Part shown: positions 31,901 through 36,523 of the stretch, one piece after another
Numbering within the stretch: position 1 is the stretch's first letter
Layout: the number at the start of each line of letters is the position of its first letter
From: Gnetum montanum
Taxonomy: Eukaryota; Streptophyta; Gnetopsida; Gnetales; Gnetaceae
Length of the DNA: 36,523 bases
NCBI GenBank assembly: GCA_015680685.1
Contig: MNCI01001832.1
Location: 609,886 to 646,408, forward strand
Direction of reading: 5' to 3'
Notes under the pieces: model-generated
Database searches by the model: none
Told to the model about the DNA's origin: nothing
The model's input: only the letters and a program-made list of their open reading frames with translations
Translations under genes and position numbers: made by a program

Positions 31901-32565
31901 TACTTTTTTCAAAAAATAGGATGAATAACTACACAGTGAAATTTGGCAAAATTTATGTATCCCATACTATGGATTTCATTGTAGAGGTTACAAAATATAG
32001 AAAAATAACTAAGGAACATTCCTTATCATCCTACAACCATTGATAAGCAAGAATGGATGAGGAAGGCCTTTGATGTTTATTTCAAAGACTTTAAATATGT
32101 CAATGAAAGGAAGAAAGTACTGCTTAAGATTATTACATATCACATATCTTTTACAATGAGATCTAGTGTGATGGCCATCTTTCATGCCCAATAAATAGTT
32201 TTTCTTAATGAAATAATAAGTTCTAACATTTCCCATTTTCTATTCATCATAATTGTACATCAATTTTATAAGAACAACATTGGGAGAAAAGACTACCATT
32301 CTCTTGTCTTATTTGAAAGTTGTAAATTAAAGCAAGCATCACAGTGTATCCAAATTATATATTTTAAAGAGTAGGAAATGCTTCCTATGTTAAGGTGATG
32401 AATTAGATATTATTTAAGAATATTACCTTACAACTGCTACTAAAGGTTATAGTTGTAGAAGAAAATCAATGATTGGAAGTCATTACTAAAGTTAGGAGGC
32501 CTTGCACACAAATAACAATAGTCATAAGACTAACTTTAATGTCTCATAAGGCAAGATGAATATAC
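31900..32565 (+). pseudogene. Unrecognised coding remnant, copy A
   Basis: The plus strand, with frame changes, reads VKFGKIYVSHTMDFIVEVTK, then TIDKQEWMRKAFDVYFKDFK with YVNERKKVLLKIITYHISFT, MRSSVMAIFHAQ and IVFLNEIISSNISHFLFIII, and GRKDYHSLVLFESCKLKQAS. It is clearly protein-like and is duplicated at 32590-33640. I do not recognise the family. A transposon-encoded protein is likely from context, but function is unknown. Stops and frameshifts make it inactive. Confidence 0.5.
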
Positions 32566-32589
32566 AATAAAAATTAAAAAAAAAATCCA

Positions 32590-33640
32590 TGTAGCCTATA
32601 ATATGGATGTCATCATAGAGGTAACTGAGTTATCAAATGTTGGAACTTGGTTGAGGAAAATGTCCTATAATCCTACTAACATTGATAAGTAAGAATGGAT
32701 AAGGAAGGTCTTTGGTGTTTATTTCAAAGATTTGAAATATTTCAATGAAATGAAGAAAGTATTGCTTAAGATTGTTACATATCACATATCTCTTATAGTA
32801 AGGTCTATGCATTCAATGAATTTAATTCTTGAAAGCATGAAATAACATTCATGGTTCAAACCATGTTTCGATGTGTGAGTATTTGCAAATATTAGAGATA
32901 AGTTTGCAAGAAGGGATGTAAATTAAAATACAATAAAATACTTAAATTACATATTTTTTCAATACAAGATAAGGTATTATTCCAAAGTAATAGTTTCCAC
33001 ATGAAATACTTAAGTTACATCTAATACAAATAATTAACTTTATTTATTTATTTTTCATTTTGGATTTATTAAATATTATTTTTAATTTAAATTAAATTGA
33101 AAGTACCCATGCTAAATCTAATGTACTATTATTTAGGGTCCCACTTTTGGTATGCACTATATACAAATTTTTTAAAGGATTTGTGAATCATTGTAGCATA
33201 GAGTGAGACAAGTATGATAGTTGCCTTCCATTCCCAAGCAATAGTTTTTCTAAATGAAGCAGCGAGTACTAACATTTAGCAATTTTTATTTATGAAAATT
33301 GAATACTAATGTTTTGAGAAAAAAATTGGGACTAAACCTATTCATTTTGTTGTGTCATTTAGAAGATGTATGATACAACAAACATCATAGGATATTCGAA
33401 TGATATTTTTCAAAAAATAGGAAATGCCTCTTATGCTAAGCTAATGAGCTAGATGCTAACTAAGAAGATCTCTACACAAGTGTTACTAGAGGTAGTAGAG
33501 GTAGAAGAAATGCAATAATTAAAAAACATGACTAAATCTAAGAGGCCTTCCACATAAACACTAGTAGAAAGCACATAAATACCAATAACTATAGGAAAAT
33601 GTTCAATGTCTCTTAAGGTATCATATGTGTAAAAACTTGA
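32590..33640 (+). pseudogene. Unrecognised coding remnant, copy B (interrupted)
   Basis: Parallels copy A in two parts. 32600-32830 reads NMDVIIEVTELSNVGTWLRK, EWIRKVFGVYFKDLKYFNEM and KKVLLKIVTYHISL. 33210-33640 matches 32190-32560 of copy A (AGTTTTTCTAAATGAAGC, then AAAAATAGGAAATGCCTC and AGAGGCCTTCCACA) and reads MYDTTNIIGYSNDIFQKIGN and ASYAKLMS. Between them lie about 380 bp of AT-rich sequence that is absent from copy A. Divergence is substantial, so the duplication is old, or the two copies came from different elements. Confidence 0.5.
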
Positions 33641-33649
33641 AAATTCATG

Positions 33650-34265
33650 AAGTACATAGGAAAGAAGACTTATGGAAAAATATAGTTAGTTGGAAATTTT
33701 AAAATTACTAAGTACCATAATGTAGCCCAACCAAAAGAACGTGAATCCAAGGATTGATCTTAGAATTTTGAAAAAGTTGCATGCTTCCAGATGATGCTTG
33801 AGGAAGGAACTAGGGCTACTATATTTGTATCTTCTTATCAGAGTGAAGAAGCTACTATTGAAGTTATCAAAAATGTGCTAAATAATGACTTAAATATCCT
33901 TGCTACATCATCCACTTAATTGAATGCACCAAAAGATATGAAAGTGTCTACTAGATTGGACAAAAGAATAGAATAATCTAAAGTGATAGAAGTGTTAAGA
34001 CAAATGATCCTATCTTACCATGAAGAATTTATTGAGAGAATGAAAAACATCAAATAGGTCTTTGTGAGAAACCTTCAAAATTCTTTAATATGTTGCTACT
34101 TTGCAATATAAACTATTAACCACATAGGAAAAGTTGGTTATGACAAAGACATTGAATCAAAGATACAATATTTAGATGATGATATTAAGGGAAGAAATTT
34201 TGGAACTTTGGGATTAATTAGAAAAACCAAAACAATGCACTATACTAGAAGATATAATCTAATTC
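33650..34265 (+). pseudogene. Unrecognised coding remnant downstream of copy B
   Basis: The plus strand reads FEKVACFQMMLEEGTRATIF, VSSYQSEEATIEVIKNVLNN, DMKVSTRLDKRIE, KVIEVLRQMILSYHEEFIER and VGYDKDIESKIQYLDDDIKG, with in-frame stops. It may continue the coding unit of copies A and B. No domain recognised. It is charged and helix-rich in appearance. Confidence 0.4.
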
Positions 34266-34900
34266 TATGAAAGTAAAAAATGTATAATTAAATATTGGAG
34301 CAGGTTCTCTCCACAAAGTAATCACCTTCAAATCCTAAATTCAGATCTTATGAAAAGATAATTAATTTTCTAGAAAATAAGAAAAGTAGCTATCTTCAAG
34401 TAATTGATTTACAAGATTACAACGAATTTCTCAAAACCGATAAACATCTAAAACTTTTCACACTTAAATGATATTGTAGAGCATGAGGCTCTACAATCAC
34501 ACAATGACTATTCTTAATGAAGGATACAATCAATAGAGAGATTCTTCCATACACAAGTCTATACAATTGACCTTGAAGCTACAACCTCTATGCACTTACT
34601 CAATGTGCTCTTCCATACCTTGCCCAAGCTCTCAGCAACTTAAGAGCTCTCACTGAGAAATCTCATCTTACAACTCTATCTCACAATATTAGAAGAATGA
34701 ATAATCAATATTTATTAATAACAAGAAGATAAGAAACCTAGAAACCTTCCCTTTACTCAAGTTGAGGTTCTTCAAATGTTTTCATGATCTTCCCACTTTC
34801 TCCCTAGTTTTTTCCATCCTTTTCCAACTTACCTTGACTATTTTCTAAATTTAGAAAAGCAATTTCAAAAGTTTCCCCAGTCCTACGGGTAAAGGTTTCT
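34266..34900. other. Non-coding AT-rich stretch
   Basis: No frame supported. It holds a small perfect hairpin, TGTAGAGC, five bases, GCTCTACA, at 34475-34495. It could belong to the 3' LTR of the chromovirus to the right, but no LTR border could be set. Confidence 0.35.
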
Positions 34901-34914
34901 ACTATTTTTGGAAG

Positions 34915-35125
34915 ACACCTTTTCCATAGCCAAGATGTCTCATCCTAACCTAATACATATTGCCTGAAACATCTCCTCCTGACCCAAGACATCTTGCCTA
35001 ATATGTCTCCTCCTAGTCCAAGACATATTTGCTGAGACATCTCCTCTTGGCCTAAGACATCTTGTCCAACATATCAATACTCTGGATAAGATGTCCTTTA
35101 TGATATGTCAACACTCTGCACAAGA
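34915..35125. repeat. Diverged minisatellite of GACATCTCCTCCTG / AAGACATCTTGCC units
   Basis: Units containing ACATCTCCTCCTGACCCAAG and ACATCTTGCC recur about every 35-40 bp from 34930 to about 35100, for example at 34970, 35005 and 35038. They lie just downstream (minus strand) of the chromovirus pol, so they may be part of its 3' non-coding region or LTR. Confidence 0.65.
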
Positions 35126-35129
35126 TATA

Positions 35130-35225
35130 TAAACATAAACCTACAATATATATAAACATAAACCTACAAGATATATGCACAAGATAAGAGCCTAAAACCT
35201 ATAAACATAAACATAGGAAAGGAAC
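35130..35225. repeat. Short repeats of AAACATAAACCTACAA
   Basis: ATATAAACATAAACCTACAA occurs near 35125 and 35152, and related words continue to about 35215. Simple tandem duplication; no function seen. Confidence 0.6.
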
Positions 35226-35309
35226 AAAGTGGATTGAAAGAGGTCTCCCTATACTAGCTCTTCCATCCTTCAAAAAGTAAACTTAGATGAACAAAAAAGT
35301 AGGTGTTAT

Positions 35310-35745
35310 CCATGAATGGAAGTAATCCTTCCAATGCATCAAGTACTCACACGTCTTAGCTCCTTGAGTGCTAGAAGCTTTCCTCTTCTTGAGTAAAATT
35401 GCCTTCTTCTCCATTGAAGGCTTGGACTAATCAATAGCATCCTTCAACTCATTGATGCTATCCTGTATGATATTCTCATCAACTATTCTATGATAGTAAA
35501 TAAGATCTAAGACATTAAACACAAAAGACACACCTCATTTCATAAATCAATCTCAAAAGTATTATAATTTATCCTAGCCTCGATTTTGAAAGGCCCATCT
35601 TCTTAACTTTCAATTTGGAGAATTTAATGCCACTCAACTCCTTCTTCTTCAAGTACATCCAAAACAAGTCAACAATAGCAAAGTTAGGATTTTATTTGCC
35701 CTCATTCATCTTAAGAACTCTCTCTTCTATCTTTTTCTCCAGATT
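35310..35745 (-). pseudogene. Chromovirus pol C-terminus with chromodomain-like end
   Basis: Continuing from the integrase, the minus strand gives RVLKMNEGK, MYLKKKELSGIKFSKLKVKK, then GVSFVFNVLDLIYYHR (matching the I-P-FNV-DL-PY block of plant chromovirus integrases). It then gives SINELKDAID and, after KRKASSTQGAKT, CEYLMHWKDYFHSWIT at about 35360-35315. The Y-L-x-x-W-K-x-x pattern is that of a chromodomain, which in this group is thought to target integration to heterochromatin. It is decayed by stops. Confidence 0.68.
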
Positions 35746-36523
35746 TAATTTTACTTGTGCATGGAGATCCCATATCTCTTATAAAAAATTAGTACTAAGT
35801 TGAACTTCACATTAAAGCTCTTCAAAGCATCCATCATCTCTGGAAAAATCCCATAGTTCATCTCAAATGGACTTTTGCCAATAGTAATATGAAAAGAATT
35901 ATTATAAGAAAACTTAGCATGACACAACAAGTTTTTCCACCTCTTTGGTTTTCCATCACACAAACATTTCAAAATGTTTAGCAAGGATTTATTCACCACA
36001 TCCATTTAACCAATTGATTGTGGATTATATGCACTTGCAAAATTTAACTTTGTTCCTAAAATTTTCCAAAGGGACCTCTAAAGTGACTTGTAAATTTTCA
36101 TCCACCTTTATAACATGTTGGAAAAACAAGTTTACCATATGAGAAGCATTTCTCATCTTCTTGCATGAAATGAAATGTGCCATCTTGGAGAACTTATCAG
36201 CAACAATAAAAATTACATCATTCCCACTTTTCATTTTTGAAATTTCACTTATAAAATTCATAGATACACTTTCCAATGGAATCTTAGGAATTGGTAAAGA
36301 TACATAGTGTCCATTCACTTCTTTATCTCCTTTAAACATATGATAAATCAAAAAGTCCAAAAATTTTGATACTTAAGTTATCATACTATGTTAAAATTAG
36401 TGCCTACCCACAAGTTCCAATGTTTTATGCCTACCCATGTAACCTTTCATGCCACTACAATTCTTTCCAAAAAAAATACCTTTTCCAAAATCATAATTAG
36501 GAATACATACCTTTCCATTCTTA
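35746..36523 (-). pseudogene. Chromovirus (Reina/CRM-like) integrase, partial
   Basis: Runs off the right edge. Visible in minus-strand order: KVCIPNYDF and MKGYMGRHKTLELVGRH (remains of the zinc-binding part), HYVSLPIPKIPLESVSMNFI, VIFIVADKFSKMAHFISCKK, ASHMVNLFFQHVI, then MDVVNKSLLNILKCLCDGKP, LLCHAKFSYNNSFHITIGKS and PFEMNYGIFPEM. The order matches chromoviral Ty3 integrase. The first catalytic Asp (usually S-M-D-F) is Asn here, and the block with the second Asp (SDRD) is missing between about 36120 and 36060, so it is inactive. The 3' LTR should lie to the left and the rest of pol to the right, outside the window. Confidence 0.85.

Noticed and set aside
1-36523. tRNA, rRNA or organelle-derived sequence
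   Set aside because: No cloverleaf box A/B pairs, rRNA signatures or plastid or mitochondrial gene stretches were recognised by reading both strands.

Overview
The window looks like gene-poor, transposon-filled plant nuclear DNA, most likely from a gymnosperm or another large-genome plant (inference: AT-rich, strongly CpG-poor, full of old decayed retroelements, with a very large Ogre/TAT-like Ty3 element). Almost nothing has an intact long reading frame. The only CpG-rich, gene-like stretch is about 540-1650.

Layout. 1-535: decayed LINE reverse transcriptase, minus strand. 560-1650: promoter-like repeats, a TATA-like site, an unrecognised small ORF (896-1288, plus) and a possible transit-peptide-like ORF on the other strand. 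2062-2240: short tandem repeat. 2806-3539: decayed PIF1-like helicase with an inverted duplication. 3637-4124: a 488-bp foldback element. 4125-4760: two more LINE RT fragments in tandem.

5263-26130 is one huge, old Ty3/gypsy element of Ogre/TAT type on the minus strand, about 20.9 kb between two diverged LTR-like repeats of about 1.16 kb. In minus-strand order it holds: LTR, leader, gag, protease, a gap of about 10 kb, RT, gypsy-type RNase H, a second (TAT-type) RNase H, integrase, LTR. The gap ends at a good minus-strand splice acceptor just before the RT exon, at the place where Ogre elements are known to carry an intron. Inside the gap, on the opposite (plus) strand, lies what I read as a decayed multi-exon gene (14512-19822). 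Five of its splice junctions are consistent with GT..AG and reading phase. Just upstream of its ATG is a diverged tandem array of about 187-bp period (11200-14480). A separate motif of about 29 bp containing GGCC forms clusters at the borders of the coding blocks.

26131-36523: AT-rich repeat DNA. It includes a possible LTR starting TGTAACACCC (27302), a duplicated unrecognised plus-strand coding remnant (31900-34260), and at the right edge the integrase and chromodomain end of a second Ty3 element, a chromovirus on the minus strand (35310-36523).

The most interesting item is the spliced antisense gene, with its repeat array, lying between protease and RT of the giant retroelement.
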